Shown one piece after another: positions 22,628 to 36,710 of a stretch of DNA of 64,000 bases (the first letter of the stretch is position 1; every line of letters begins with the position of its first letter). The stretch covers positions 1,054,001-1,118,000 of the forward strand of contig NW_025963551.1 in the NCBI RefSeq assembly GCF_910591885.1, written 5' to 3'. The notes beneath the pieces are model-generated. The model did not search any database and was not told the origin of the DNA. It saw only the letters and a list, made by a program, of their open reading frames with translations. The stretch comes from Bombus terrestris (taxonomy: Eukaryota; Arthropoda; Insecta; Hymenoptera; Apidae). A program made the position numbers and the translations under genes.

Positions 22628-24890
22628 AAATATATGCAAGGCAATATAAGGTATATGTATAGCTTGGAAATTGTATCGTTGCTCGCTCGCTCCGCTCGCT
22701 CGAAAAACTCTAGTCCAACCTCACAACCGTTCCGACACGCTCCCAAATTAGAAATAAGTCGCCTCCTTATCGAATAACGCACGCGAGAAGGATTGGTTTT
22801 AGTTTAGGCTACAGTTTTCGAGCGAGAACGGCGAGCAAGGGACGCGTAAAGGTGTGTCATTATCCAACGGTTTGGCACATGGGGACATTGAAATATTCGC
22901 ACCAGCCCGAGGAGCCGAAAGTCTTTATCCCATTGCCTACTGACAAAAGTTTAGAGTTTATCAACAGTTTCACTAAAATAGTACTATTTCCACATAGTAA
23001 AGTGCAATGTGATGTCAGAAGTGCCTGACAAAATTACGTAATATCACGAAATATATGCAAGGCAATATAAGTTACATGTATAGCTTGGAAATTGTGATCG
23101 TTGCTCGCTCGCTCCGCTCGCTTGCAAAAATCTAGACCAATCTCACATCCGATCCGACACGTTCGCAAATTTGAAATAAGTCGCCTCCACATCGAATGAC
23201 GAACGCAAGAGGGAGTGGTTTTAGGTTAGGCTATAGTTCTCGAGCGAGCACAGCGAGCGAGGGACGCGTAAAGGTGTGTCACAATCCAACGGTTTGGCAC
23301 ATGGGGACATTGAAATATTCGCACCAGACCGAGGATCCGGAAGGCTTTAACGAATTGCCTACTGACAAAAGATTTGAGTTTATCAATAGTTTCACATAAA
23401 TAGTACTATTTCCACATAGTAAAGTGCAATGTGATGTCCGAAATGGCTGACAATATTAGGTAATAACACGAAATATATGCAAGGCAATATAAGTTACATG
23501 TATAGCTTGGAAATTGTGATCGTTGCTCGCTCGCTCCGCTCGCTCGTAAAAATCTAGTCCAATCTCACATCCGATCCGACACGTTCGCAAATTTGAAATA
23601 AGTCGCCTCCACAACGAATGACGAACGCAAGAGGGATTGGTTTTAGGTTGGGCTATAGTTTTCGAGCGAGGGACGCGTAAAGGTGTGCCACAATCCAACG
23701 GTTTGGCACATGGGGACATTGAAATATTCGCACCAGCCCTAGGAATCGGAAGTCTTTATCCTATTGCCTACTGACAAAAGTTTTCAGTTTATCAATAGTT
23801 CCACATAAATAGTACTATTTCCACATAGTAAAGTGCAATGTGATGTCCGAAATGGCTGACAAAATTAGGTAATAACACGAAATATATGCAAGGCAATATA
23901 AGTTACATGTATAGCTTGGAAATTGTGATCGTTGCTCGGTCGCTCCGCTCGCTCGCAAAAATCTAGTCCAACCTCACAACCGTTCCGGCACGCTCCCAAA
24001 TTAGAAATAAGTCGCCTCCTTATCGAATAACGCACGCGAGAAGGATTGGTTTTAGTTTAGGCTACAGTTTTCGAGCGAGAACGGCGAGCAAGGGACGCGT
24101 AAAGGTGAGTCATTATCCAACGGTTTGGCACATGGGGACATTGAAATATTCGCACCAGCCCCAGGAGCCGGAAGTCTTTATCCTATTGCCTACTGACAAA
24201 AGTTTTCAGTTTATCAATAGTTCCACATAAATAGTACTATTTCCACATAGTAAAGTGCAATGTGATGTCCGAAATGGCTGACAAAATTAGGTAATAACAC
24301 GAAATATATGCAAGGCAATATAAGTTACATGTATAGCTTGGAAATTGTGATCGTTGCTCGCTCGCTCCGCTCGCTCGTAAAAATTTAGTCCAATCTCACA
24401 TCCGATCCGACACATTAGCAAATTTGAAATAAGTCGCCTGCACATCGAATGACGAACGCAAGAGGGATGGTTTTAGGTTAGGCTATAGATTTCGAGCAAG
24501 CACAGCGAGCGAGGGACGCGTAAAGGTGTGCCACAATCCAACGGTTTGGCACATGGGGACATTGAAATATTCGCACCAGCCCTAGGAGCCGGAAGTCTTT
24601 ATCCTATTGCCTACTGACAAAAGTTTTCAGTGTATCAATAGTTCCACATAAATCGTACTATTTCCACATAGTAAAGTGCAATGTGATGTCCGAAATGGCT
24701 GACAAAATTAGGTAATAACACGAAATATATGCAAGGCGATATAAGTTACATGTATAGCTTGGAAATTGTGATCGTTGCTCGCTCGCTCCGCTCGCTCGTA
24801 AAAATCTAGTCCAACCTCACAACCGATCCGACACTTTCCCAAACTAGAAATTAGTCGCCTCCTCATTGAATGACGAACGCAAAAGGGATG
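22628..24890 (+). repeat. Start of the family B mosaic
   Basis: About 5.4 family B monomers lie here and no gene. Included are a monomer with the one-base loss TTGTATCG near 22,672, two with TTTTAGTTTAGGCTACAG and GAGAACGGCGAGCAAGG (near 22,800 and 24,053), the first GGATCCGGAAGG monomer with the X arrangement at 23,196, the first 13-bp left-arm deletion near 23,661, and a monomer with GATTTCGAGCAAGCAC near 24,488. Confidence 0.82.
23659..23677 (+). other. 13-bp left-arm deletion junction (isolated copy)
   Basis: The monomer reads TTTTCGAGCGAGGGACGCG. Its neighbours have a further CACAGCGAGCGAG between GAGCGAG and GGACGCG. The loss of 13 bp lies between two copies of GCGAG, as expected from slippage or exchange between short direct repeats. 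The same junction occurs in five more monomers of the window. Confidence 0.9.
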
Positions 24891-25290
24891 GTTTTAGGTT
24901 AGGCTATAGATTTCGAGCAAGCACAGCGAGCGAGGGACGCGTAAAGGTGTGCCACAATCCAACGGTGTGGCACATGGGGACATAGAAATATTCGCACCAG
25001 CCCTAGGAGCCGGAAGTCTTTATCCTATTGCCTACTGACAAAAGTTTTCAGTTTATCAATAGTTCCACATAAATAGTACTATTTCCACATAGTAAAGTGC
25101 AATGTGATGTCCGAAATGGCTGACAAAATTAGGTAATAACACGAAATATATGCAAGGCAATATAAGTTACATGTATAGCTTGGAAATTGTGATCGTTGCT
25201 CGCTCGCTCCGCTCGCTCGTAAAAATCTAGTCCAACCTCACAACCGATCCGACACGTTCCCAAACTAGAAATTAGTCGCCTCCTCATTGA

Positions 25291-26555
25291 ATGACGAACG
25301 CAAAAGGGATTGGTTTTAGGTTAGGCTATAGTTTTCGAGCGAGCACGGCGAGCGAGGGACGCGTAAAGGTGTGTCACAATCCAACGGTTTGGCACATGGG
25401 GACATTGAATTATTCCCACCAGCCCGAGGATCCGGAAGGCTTTATCGAATTGCCTGCTGACTAAAGTTTACAGTTTATAAATAGTTTCACATAAATAGTA
25501 CTATTTCCACATAGTACAGTGCAACATGAGGTCCGAAATCGCTGACAAAATTACGTAATAACACGACATATATGCAAGGCAATATAAGGTATATGTATAG
25601 CTTGGAAATTGTATCGTTGCTCGCTCGCTCCGCTCGCTCGAAAAACTCTAGTCCAACCTCACAACCGTTCCGACACGCTCCCAAATTAGAAATAAGTCGC
25701 CTCCTTATCGAATAACGCACGCGAGAAGGATTGGTTTTAGTTTAGGTTACAGTTTTCGAGCGAGAACGGCGAGCGAGGGACGCGTAAAGGTGTGTCACAA
25801 TCCAACGGTTTGGCACATGGGGACATTGAAATATTCGCACCAGCCCGAGGAGCCGGAAGTCTTTATCCTATTGCCTACTGACAAAAGTTTAGAGTTTATG
25901 AATAGTTTCACTTAAATAGTACTATTTCCACATAGTAAAGTGCAATGTGATGTCAGAAGTGCCTGACATATTACGTAATATCACGAAATATATGCAAGGC
26001 AATATGAGGTATATGTATAGTTTGGAAATTGTGATCGTTGCTCGCTCGCTCCGCTCGCTCGCAAAAATTTAGTCCAATCTCATAACCGATCCGACACGTT
26101 CCCAAACTAGAAATAAGTCGCCTCCTCATTGAATGACGAACGCAAGTGGGATTGGTTTTAGGTTGGGCTATAGTTTTCGAGCGAGAACGGCAGGCGATGG
26201 ACACGTAGAGGTGTGTCACAATCCAACGGTTTGGCACATGGTTGACATTGGAATATTCGCACCAGCCCGAGGAGCCGGAAATCTTTATCCTATTGCCTAC
26301 TGACTAAAGTTTACAGTTTATCAATGGTTTCACATAAATAGTACTATTTCCACATAGTAAAGTGCAATGTGATGTCCGAAATGGCTGACAAAATTAGGTA
26401 ATAACACGAAATATATGCAAGGCAATATAAGTTACATGTATAGCTTGGAAATTGTGATCGTTGCTCGCTCGCTCCGCTCGCTCGTAAAAATCTAGTCCAA
26501 CCTCACAACCGATCCGACACGTTCCCAAACTTGAAATAAGTCGCCTCCTCATTGA
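25291..26555 (+). repeat. P-Q-R three-monomer cassette, copy 1
   Basis: P is recognised by GCAAAAGGGATTGG, CATTGAATTATTC, GGATCCGGAAGG, GCTGACTAAAG, TTTATAAATAG and the one-base loss TTGTATCG. Q starts at 25,712 with ATAACGCACGCGAGAAGG, TTTTAGTTTAGG and GTCAGAAGTGCC. R starts at 26,133 with AGGCGATGGACACG and TGACATTGGAATATTC. The trio recurs 4,204 bp downstream and at two further places. Confidence 0.85.
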
Positions 26556-27821
26556 ATGGCGAACGCAAGAGGGATTGGTTTTATGTTAGGCTACAGTTTT
26601 CGAGCGAGAACGGCGAGCGAGGGACGCGTAAAGGTGTGTCATTATCCAACGGTTTGGCACATGGGGACATTAAAATATTCGCACCAGCCCGAGGAGCCTG
26701 AAGTCTTTATCCCATTGCCTACTGACAAAAGTTTAGTGTTTATCAACAGTTTCACTTAAATAGTACTATTTCCACATAGTAAAGTGCAATGTGATGTCAG
26801 AAGTGCCTGACGAAATTACGTAATATCACGAAATATATGCAAGGCAATATGAGGTATATGTATAGTTTGGAAATTGTGATCGTTGCTCGCTCGCTCCGCT
26901 CGCTCGTAAAAATTTAGTCCAATCTCACACCCGATCCGACATGTTCGCAAATTTGAAATAAGTCGCTTCCACATCGAATGACGAACGCAAGAGGGAGTGG
27001 TTTTAGGTTAGGCTATAGTTTTCGAGCGAGCACAGCGAGCGAGGGACGCGTAAAGGTGTGTCACAATCCAACGGTTTGGCACATGGGGACATTGAATTAT
27101 TCGCACCAGCCCGAGGATCCGGAGGGCTTTATCGAATTGCCTGCTGACTAAAGTTTACAGTTTATAAATAGTTTCACATAAATAGTACTATTTCCATATA
27201 GTACAGTGCAACATGAGGTCCGATATCGCTGACAAAATTACGTAATAACACGACATATATGCAAGGCAATATAAGGTATATGTATAGCTTGGAAATTGTA
27301 TCGTTGCTCGCTCGCTCCGCTCGCTCGAAAAACTCTAGTCCAACCTCACAACCGTTCCGACACGCTCCCAAATTAGAAATAAGTCGCCTCCTTATCGAAT
27401 AACGCACGCGAGAAGGATTGGTTTTAGTTTAGGTTACAGTTTTCGAGCGAGAAAGGCAGGCGATGGACACGTAGAGGTGTGTCACAATCCAACGGTTTGG
27501 CACATGGTTGACATTGGAATATTCGCACCAGCCCGAGGAGCCGGAAATCTTTATCCTATTGCCTACTGACTAAAGTTTACAATTTATCAATGGTTTCACA
27601 TAAATAGTACTATTTCCACATAGTAGAGTGCAATGTGATGTCAGAAGTGCCTGACGAAATTACGTAATATCACGAAATATATGCAAGGCAATATGAGGTA
27701 TATGTATAGTTTGGAAATTGTGATCGTTGCTCGCTCGCTCCGCTCGCTCGTAAAAATTTAGTCCAATCTCACACCCGATCCGACACGTTCGCAAATTTGA
27801 AATAAGTCGCTTCCACATCGA

Positions 27822-29073
27822 ATGACGAACGCAAGAGGGAGTGGTTTTAGGTTAGGCTATAGTTTTCGAGCGAGCACAGCGAGCGAGGGACGCGTAAAGG
27901 TGTGTCACAATCCAACGGTTTGGCACATGGGGACATTGAAATATTCGCACCAGACCGAGGATCCGGAAGGCTTTATCGAATTGCCTACTGACAAAAGTTT
28001 TCAGTTTATCAATAGTTTCACATAAATAGCAATATTTCCCCATAGTACAGTGCAACATGAGGTCCGAAATCGCTGACAAAATTAGTAATAACACGACATA
28101 TATGCAAGGCAATATAAGGTATATGTATAGCTTGGAAATTGTGATCGTTACTCGCTCGCTCCGCTCGCTCGTAAAAATTTAGTCCAATCTCACATCCGAT
28201 CCGACACGTTCGCAAATTTGAAATAAGTCGCCACCACAGCGAATGACGAACGCAAGAGGGATTGGTTTTAGGTTGGGCTATAGTTTTCGAGCGAGAACGG
28301 CAGGCGATGGACACGTAGAGGTGTGTCACAATCCAACGGTTTGGCACATGGGGACATTGAAATATTCGCACCAGCCCGAGGAGCCGGAAGTCTTTATCCT
28401 ATTGCCTACTGACAAAAGTTTTCAGTTTATCAATGGTTTCACATAAATAGTACTATTTCCACATAGTAAAGTGCAATGTGATGTCCGAAATTGCTGACAA
28501 AATTAGGTAATAACACGAAATATATGCAAGGCAATATAAGTTACATGTATACCTTGGAAATTGTGATCGTTGCTCGCTCGCTCCGCTCGCTCGTAAAAAA
28601 CTAGTCCAACCTCACAACCGATCCGACACGTTCCCAAACTTGAAATAAGCCGCCTCCTCATTGAATGACGAACGCAAGAGGGATTGGTTTTAGGTTCGGC
28701 TATAGTTTTCGAGCGAGGGACGCGTAAAGGTGTGCCACAAACCAACGGTTTGGCACATGGGGAAATTGAAATATTCGCACCAGCCCTAGGAGCCGGAAGT
28801 CTTTATCCTATTGCCTACTGACAAAAGTTTTCAGTTTATCAATTGTTCCACATAAATAGTACTATTTCCACATAGTAAAGTGCAATGTGAAGTCCGAAAT
28901 GGCTGACAATATTAGGTAATAACACGAAATATATGCAAGGCAATATAAGTTACATGTATAGCTTGGAAATTGTGATCGTTGCTCGCTCGCTCCGCTCGCT
29001 CGTAAAAATTTAGTCCAATCTCACATCCGATCCGACACATTAACAAATTTGAAATAAGTCGCCTGCACATCGA
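27822..29073 (+). repeat. X-Y-Z three-monomer cassette, copy 1 (1,252 bp)
   Basis: X has GGGAGTGGTTTTAGG, CAGACCGAGGATCCGG, ATTTCCCCATAG and AAATTAGTAATAAC with one G lost. Y starts at 28,243 with TTAGGTTGGGC, AGGCGATGGACACG and GTATACCTTGG. Z starts at 28,665 and carries the 13-bp left-arm deletion at 28,706-28,724. The three monomers total 1,252 bp instead of about 1,266, explained by the deletions. Confidence 0.87.
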
Positions 29074-29494
29074 ATGACGAACGCAAGAGGGATGGTTTTA
29101 GGTTAGGCTATAGATTTCGAGCAAGCACAGCGAGCGAGGGACGCGTAAAGGTGTGCCACAATCCAACGGTGTGGCACATGGGGACATAGAAATATTCGCA
29201 CCAGCCCTAGGAGCCGGAAGTCTTTATCCTATTGCCTACTGACAAAAGTTTTCAGTTTATCAATAGTTCCACATAAATAGTACTATTTCCACATAGTAAA
29301 GTGCAATGTGATGTCCGAAATGGCTGACAAAATTAGGTAATAACACGAAATATATGCAAGGCAATATAAGTTACATGTATAGCTTGGAAATTGTGATCGT
29401 TGCTCGCTCGCTCCGCTCGCTCGTAAAAATCTAGTCCAACCTCACAACCGATCCGACACGTTCCCAAACTAGAAATTAGTCGCCTCCTCATTGA

Positions 29495-30759
29495 ATGACG
29501 AACGCAAAAGGGATTGGTTTTAGGTTAGGCTATAGTTTTCGAGCGAGCACGGCGAGCGAGGGTCGCGTAAAGGTGTGTCACAATCCAACGGTTTGGCACA
29601 TGGGGACATTGAATTATTCCCACCAGCCCGAGGATCCGGAAGGCTTTATCGAATTGCCTGCTGACTAAAGTTTACAGTTTATAAATAGTTTCACATAAAT
29701 AGTACTATTTCCACATAGTACAGTGCAACATGAGGTCCGAAATCGCTGACAAAATTACGTAATAACACGACATATATGCAAGGCAATATAAGGTATATGT
29801 ATAGCTTGGAAATTGTATCGTTGCTCGCTCGCTCCGTTCGCTCGAAAAACTCTAGTCCAACCTCACAACCGTTCCGACACGCTCCCAAATTAGAAATAAG
29901 TCGCCTCCTTATCGAATAACGCACGCGAGAAGGATTGGTTTTAGTTTAGGTTACAGTTTTCGAGCGAGAACGGCGAGCGAGGGACGCGTAAAGGTGTGTC
30001 ACAATCCAACGGTTTGGCACATGGGGACATTGAAATATTCGCACCAGCCCGAGGAGCCGGAAGTCTTTATCCTATTGCCTACTGACAAAAGTTTAGAGTT
30101 TATGAATAGTTTCACTTAAATAGTACTATTTCCACATAGTAAAGTGCAATGTGATGTCAGAAGTGCCTGACATATTACGTAATATCACGAAATATATGCA
30201 AGGCAATATGAGGTATATGTATAGTTTGGAAATTGTGATCGTTGCTCGCTCGCTCCGCTCGCTCGCAAAAATTTAGTCCAATCTCATAACCGATCCGACA
30301 CGTTCCCAAACTAGAAATAAGTCGCCTCCTCATTGAATGACGAACGCAAGAGGGATTGGTTTTAGGTTGGGCTATAGTTTTCGAGCGAGAACGGCAGGCG
30401 ATGGACACGTAGAGGTGTGTCACAATCCAACGGTTTGGCACATGGTTGACATTGGAATATTCGCACCAGCCCGAGGAGCCGGAAATCTTTATCCTATTGC
30501 CTACTGACTAAAGTTTACAGTTTATCAATGGTTTCACATAAATAGTACTATTTCCACATAGTAAAGTGCAATGTGATGTCCGAAATGGCTGACAAAATTA
30601 GGTAATAACACGAAATATATGCAAGGCAATATAAGTTACATGTATAGCTTGGAAATTGTGATCGTTGCTCGCTCGCTCCGCTCGCTCGTAAAAATCTAGT
30701 CCAACCTCACAACCGATCCGACACGTTCCCAAACTTGAAATAAGTCGCCTCCTCATTGA
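29495..30759 (+). repeat. P-Q-R three-monomer cassette, copy 2
   Basis: This matches copy 1 at an offset of 4,204 bp with the same P, Q and R marks. The match is wider than the cassette: 24,891-27,090 corresponds to 29,095-31,294, including the upstream monomer with GATTTCGAGCAAGCAC and CAACGGTGTGGCAC. Small differences exist, for example GCTCCGTTCGCTCG near 29,833 in the right arm of P. Confidence 0.85.
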
Positions 30760-31530
30760 ATGGCGAACGCAAGAGGGATTGGTTTTATGTTAGGCTACAG
30801 TTTTCGAGCGAGAACGGCGAGCGAGGGACGCGTAAATGTGTGTCATTATCCAACGGTTTGGCACATGGGGACATTGAAATATTCGCACCAGCCCGAGGAG
30901 CCTGAAGTCTTTATCCCATTGCCTACTGACAAAAGTTTAGTGTTTATCAACAGTTTCACTTAAATAGTACTATTTCCACATAGTAAAGTGCAATGTGATG
31001 TCAGAAGTGCCTGACGAAATTACGTAATATCACGAAATATATGCAAGGCAATATGAGGTATATGTATAGTTTGGAAATTGTGATCGTTGCTCGCTCGCTC
31101 CGCTCGCTCGTAAAAATTTAGTCCAATCTCACACCCGATCCGACATGTTCGCAAATTTGAAATAAGTCGCTTCCACATCGAATGACGAACGCAAGAGGGA
31201 GTGGTTTTAGGTTAGGCTATAGTTTTCGAGCGAGCACAGCGAGCGAGGGACGCGTAAAGGTGTGTCACAATCCAACGGTTTGGCACATGGGGACATTGAA
31301 ATATTCGCACCAGACCGAGGATCCGGAAGGCTTTATCGAATTGCCTACTGACAAAAGTTTTCAGTTTATCAATAGTTTCACATAAATAGCAATATTTCCC
31401 CATAGTACAGTGCAACATGAGGTCCGAAATCGCTGACAAAATTAGTAATAACACGACATATATGCAAGGCAATATAAGGTATATGTATAGCTTGGAAATT
31501 GTGATCGTTACTCGCTCGCTCCGCTCGCTC
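30385..31530 (+). repeat. Block repeated 2,109 bp downstream, first copy
   Basis: About 2.7 monomers (end of R, a TTTTATGTTAGG monomer at 30,760, and X at 31,182) correspond to 32,494-33,639 at an offset of 2,109 bp. At about 31,531 the two copies part: here the right arm is followed by TCGAAAAACTCTAG, in the other copy by TCGTAAAAATTTAG. Confidence 0.8.
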
Positions 31531-32493
31531 GAAAAACTCTAGTCCAACCTCACAACCGTTCCGACACGCTCCCAAATTAGAAATAAGTCGCCTCCTCATT
31601 GAATAACGCACGCGAGGAGGATTGGTTTTATGTTAGGCTACAGTTTTCGAGCGAGAACGGCGAGCAAGGGACGCGTAAAGGTGTGTCATTATCCAACGGT
31701 TTGGCACATGGGGACATTGAAATATTCGCACCAGCCCGAGGAGCCGGAAGGCTTTATCCTATTGCCTACTGACAAAAGTTTTCAGTTTATTAATAGTTTC
31801 ACATAAATAGCAATATTTCCACATAGTACAGTGCAACATGAGGTCCGAAATCGCCCACAAAATTACGTAATATCACGAAATATATGCAAGGCAATATAAG
31901 TTACATGTAGAGCTTGGAAATTGTGATCGTTGCTCGCTCGCCCCGCTCGCTCGTAAAAATCTAGTCCAACCTCACAACCGATGCGACACGTTCCCAAACT
32001 AGAAATAAGTCGCCTCCTCATTGAATGAAGAACGCAAGAGGGATTAGTTTTAGGTTAGGCTATAGTTTTCGAGCGAGCACGGCGAGCGAGGGACGCGTAA
32101 AGGTGTGTCACAATCCAACGGTTTGGCACATGGGGACATTGAATTATTCGCACCAGCCCGAGGATCCGGAGGGCTTTATCGAATTGCCTGCTGACTAAAG
32201 TTTACAGTTTATAAATAGTTTCACATAAATAGTACTATTTCCATATAGTACAGTGCAACATGAGGTCCGATATCGCTGACAAAATTACGTAATAACACGA
32301 CATATATGCAAGGCAATATAAGGTATATGTATAGCTTGGAAATTGTATCGTTGCTCGCTCGCTCCGCTCGCTCGAAAAACTCTAGTCCAACCTCACAACC
32401 GTTCCGACACGCTCCCAAATTAGAAATAAGTCGCCTCCTTATCGAATAACGCACGCGAGAAGGATTGGTTTTAGTTTAGGTTACAGTTTTCGA

Positions 32494-33639
32494 GCGAGAA
32501 CGGCAGGCGATGGACACGTAGAGGTGTGTCACAATCCAACGGTTTGGCACATGGTTGACATTGGAATATTCGCACCAGCCCGAGGAGCCGGAAATCTTTA
32601 TCCTATTGCCTACTGACTAAAGTTTACAATTTATCAATGGTTTCACATAAATAGTACTATTTCCACATAGTAAAGTGCAATGTGATGTCCGAAATGGCTG
32701 ACAAAATTAGGTAATAACACGAAATATATGCAAGGCAATATAAGTTACATGTATAGCTTGGAAATTGTGATCGTTGCTCGCTCGCTCCGCTCGCTCGTAA
32801 AAATCTAGTCCAACCTCACAACCGATCCGACACGTTCCCAAACTTGAAATAAGTCGCCTCCTCATTGAATGGCGAACGCAAGAGGGATTGGTTTTATGTT
32901 AGGCTACAGTTTTCGAGCGAGAACGGCGAGCGAGGGACGCGTAAAGGTGTGTCATTATCCAACGGTTTGGCACATGGGGACATTGAAATATTCGCACCAG
33001 CCCGAGGAGCCTGAAGTCTTTATCCCATTGCCTACTGACAAAAGTTTAGAGTTTATCAACAGTTTCACTTAAATAGTACTATTTCCACATAGTAAAGTGC
33101 AATGTGATGTCAGAAGTGCCTGACGAAATTACGTAATATCACGAAATATATGCAAGGCAATATGAGGTATATGTATTGTTTGGAAATTGTGATCGTTGCT
33201 CGCTCGCTCCGCTCGCTCGTAAAAATTTAGTCCAATCTCACACCCGATCCGACACGTTCGCAAATTTGAAATAAGTCGCTTCCACATCGAATGACGAACG
33301 CAAGAGGGAGTGGTTTTAGGTTAGGCTATAGTTTTCGAGCGAGCACAGCGAGCGAGGGACGCGTAAAGGTGTGTCACAATCCAACGGTTTGGCACATGGG
33401 GACATTGAAATATTCGCACCAGACCGAGGATCCGGAAGGCTTTATCGAATTGCCTACTGACAAAAGTTTTCAGTTTATCAATAGTTTCACATAAATAGCA
33501 ATATTTCCCCATAGTACAGTGCAACATGAGGTCCGAAATCGCTGACAAAATTAGTAATAACACGACATATATGCACGGCAATATAAGGTATATGTATAGC
33601 TTGGAAATTGTGATCGTTACTCGCTCGCTCCGCTCGCTC
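32494..33639 (+). repeat. Block repeated 2,109 bp downstream, second copy
   Basis: This matches 30,385-31,530. Its start is a switch inside a monomer: the left portion (TTTTAGTTTAGGTTACAG) is Q-type and resembles the copy near 27,420, while the body (AGGCGATGGACACG) is R-type. The downstream side joins directly to X-Y-Z copy 2. Confidence 0.8.
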
Positions 33640-34542
33640 GTAAAAATTTAGTCCAATCTCACATCCGATCCGACACGTTCGCAAATTTGAAATAAGTCGC
33701 CTCCACAGCGAATGACGAACGCAAGAGGGATTGGTTTTAGGTTGGGCTATAGTTTTCGAGCGAGAACGGCAGGCGATGGACACGTAGAGGTGTGTCACAA
33801 TCCAACGGTTTGGCACATGGGGACATTGAAATATTCGCACCAGCCCGAGGAGCCGGAAGTCTTTATCCTATTGCCTACTGACAAAAGTTTTGAGTTTATC
33901 AATGGTTTCACATAAATAGTACTATTTCCACATAGTAAAGTGCAATGTGATGTCCGAAATTGCTGACAAAATTAGGTAATAACACGAAATATATGCAAGG
34001 CAATATAAGTTACATGTATACCTTGGAAATTGTGATCGTTGCTCGCTCGCTCCGCTCGCTCGTAAAAAACTAGTCCAACCTCACAACCGATCCGACACGT
34101 TCCCAAACTTGAAATAAGCCGCCTCCTCATTGAATGACGAACGCAAGAGGGATTGGTTTTAGGTTGGGCTATAGTTTTCGAGCGAGGGACGCGTAAAGGT
34201 GTGCCACAAACCAACGGTTTGGCACATGGGGAAATTGAAATATTCGCACCAGCCCTAGGAGCCGGAAGTCTTTATCCTATTGCCTACTGACAAAAGTTTT
34301 CAGTTTATCAATTGTTCCACATAAATAGTACTATTTCCACATAGTAAAGTGCAATGTGATGTCCGAAATGGCTGACAATATTAGGTAATAACACGAAATA
34401 TATGCAAGGCAATATAAGTTACATGTATAGCTTGGAAATTGTGATCGTTGCTCGGTCGCTCCGCTCGCTCGCAAAAATCTAGTCCAACCTCACAACCGTT
34501 CCGACACGCTCCCAAATTAGAAATAAGTCGCCTCCTTATCGA
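33291..34542 (+). repeat. X-Y-Z three-monomer cassette, copy 2 (1,252 bp)
   Basis: X, Y and Z match copy 1 at an offset of 5,469 bp, with the 13-bp deletion at 34,175-34,193. The end of Z differs: from about 34,455 it reads CTCGGTCGCTCCGC, then CGTTCCGACACGCTCCC, as in the monomers ending near 24,030 and 37,060. This indicates an exchange in the right arm. Confidence 0.86.
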
Positions 34543-35385
34543 ATAACGCACGCGAGATGGATTGGTTTTAGTTTAGGCTACAGTTTTCGAGCGAGAACGG
34601 CGAGCAAGGGACGCGTAAAGGTGTGTCATTATCCAACGGTTTGGCACATGGGGACATTGAAATATTCGCACCAGCCCTAGGAGCCGGAAGTCTTTATCCT
34701 ATTGCCTACTGACAAAAGTTTTCAGTTTATCAATAGTTCCACATAAATAGTACTATTTCCACATAGTAAAGTGCAATGTGATGTCCGAAATGGCTGACAA
34801 AATTAGGTAATAACACGAAATATATGCAAGGCAATATAAGTTACATGTATAGCTTGGAAATTGTGATCGTTGCTCGCTCGCTCCGCTCGCTCGTAAAAAT
34901 TTAGTCCAATCTCACATCCGATCCGACACATTAACAAATTTGAAATAAGTCGCCTGCACATCGAATGACGAACGCAAGAGGGATGGTTTTAGGTTAGGCT
35001 ATAGATTTCGAGCAAGCACAGCGAGCGAGGGACGCGTAAAGGTGTGCCACAATCCAACGGTGTGGCACATGGGGACATAGAAATATTCGCACCAGCCCTA
35101 GGAGCCGGAAGTCTTTATCCTATTGCCTACTGACAAAAGTTTTCAGTGTATCAATAGTTCCACATAAATAGTACTATTTCCACATAGTAAAGTGCAATGT
35201 GATGTCCGAAATGGCTGACAAAATTAGGTAATAACACGAAATATATGCAAGGCAATATAAGTTACATGTATAGCTTGGAAATTGTGATTGTTGCTCGCTC
35301 GCTCCGCTCGCTCGTAAAAATCTAGTCCAACCTCACAACCGATCCGACACGTTCCCAAACTAGAAATTAGTCGCCTCCTCATTGA

Positions 35386-36649
35386 ATGACGAACGCAAAA
35401 GGGATTGGTTTTAGGTTGGGCTATAGTTTTCGAGCGAGCACGGCGAGCGAGGGACGCGTAAAGGTGTGTCACAATCCAACGGTTTGGCACATGGGGACAT
35501 TGAATTATTCCCACCAGCCCGAGGATCCGGAAGGCTTTATCGAATTGCCTGCTGACTAAAGTTTACAGTTTATAAATAGTTTCACATAAATAGTACTATT
35601 TCCACATAGTACAGTGCAACATGAGGTCCGAAATCGCTGACAAAATTACGTAATAACACGACATATATGCAAGGCAATATAAGGTATATGTATAGCTTGG
35701 AAATTGTATCGTTGCTCGCTCGCTCCGCTCGCTCGAAAAACTCTAGTCCAACCTCACAACCATTCCGACACGCTCCCAAATTAGAAATAAGTCGCCTCCT
35801 TATCGAATAACGCACGCGAGAAGGATTGGTTTTAGTTTAGGTTACAGTTTTCGAGCGAGAACGGCGAGCGAGGGACGCGTAAAGGTGTGTCACAATCCAA
35901 CGGTTTGGCACATGGGGACATTGAAATATTCGCACCAGCCCGAGGAGCCGGAAGTCTTTATCCTATTGCCTACTGACAAAAGTTTAGAGTTTATGAATAG
36001 TTTCACTTAAATAGTACTATTTCCACATAGTAAAGTGCAATGTGATGTCAGAAGTGCCTGACATATTACGTAATATCACGAAATATATGCAAGGCAATAT
36101 GAGGTATATGTATAGTTTGGAAATTGTGATCGTTGCTCGCTCGCTCCGCTCGCTCGCAAAAATTTAGTCCAATCTCATAACCGATCCGACACGTTCCCAA
36201 ACTAGAAACAAGTCGCCTCCTCATTGAATGACGAACGCAAGAGGGATTGGTTTTAGGTTGGGCTATAGTTTTCGAGCGAGAACGGCAGGCGATGGACACG
36301 TAGAGGTGTGTCACAATCCAACGGTTTGGCACATGGTTGACATTGGAATATTCGCACCAGCCCGAGGAGCCGGAAATCTTTATCCTATTGCCTACTGACA
36401 AAAGTTTTGAGTTTATCAATGGTTTCACATAAATAGTACTATTTCCACATAGTAAAGTGCAATGTGATGTCCGAAATTGCTGACAAAATTAGGTAATAAC
36501 ACGAAATATATGCAAGGCAATATAAGTTACATGTATACCTTGGAAATTGTGATCGTTGCTCGCTCGCTCCGCTGGCTCGTAAAAATCTAGTCCAACCTCA
36601 CAACCGATCCGACACGTTCCCAAACTTGAAATAAGTCGCCTCCTCATTG
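35386..36649 (+). repeat. P-Q-R three-monomer cassette, copy 3 (R tail exchanged)
   Basis: P and Q match copy 2 at an offset of 5,891 bp. R keeps its left half (AGGCGATGGACACG, TGACATTGGAATATTC) but from about 36,395 its right half changes to ACAAAAGTTTTGAGTTTATC and GTATACCTTGG, the form of the Y monomers at 33,712 and 38,325. The switch point lies near CTGACAAAAG. Confidence 0.82.
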
Positions 36650-36691
36650 AATGACGAACGCAAGAGGGATTGGTTTTAGGTTGGGCTATAG

Positions 36692-36710
36692 TTTTCGAGC
36701 GAGGGACGCG
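36692..36710 (+). other. 13-bp left-arm deletion junction (after an R-type monomer)
   Basis: This is the same TTTTCGAGCGAGGGACGCG junction as at 23,659. Here it follows a hybrid monomer with an R-type left half and a Y-type right half, so this part of the X-Y-Z cassette is joined to the end of a P-Q-R cassette. Confidence 0.88.
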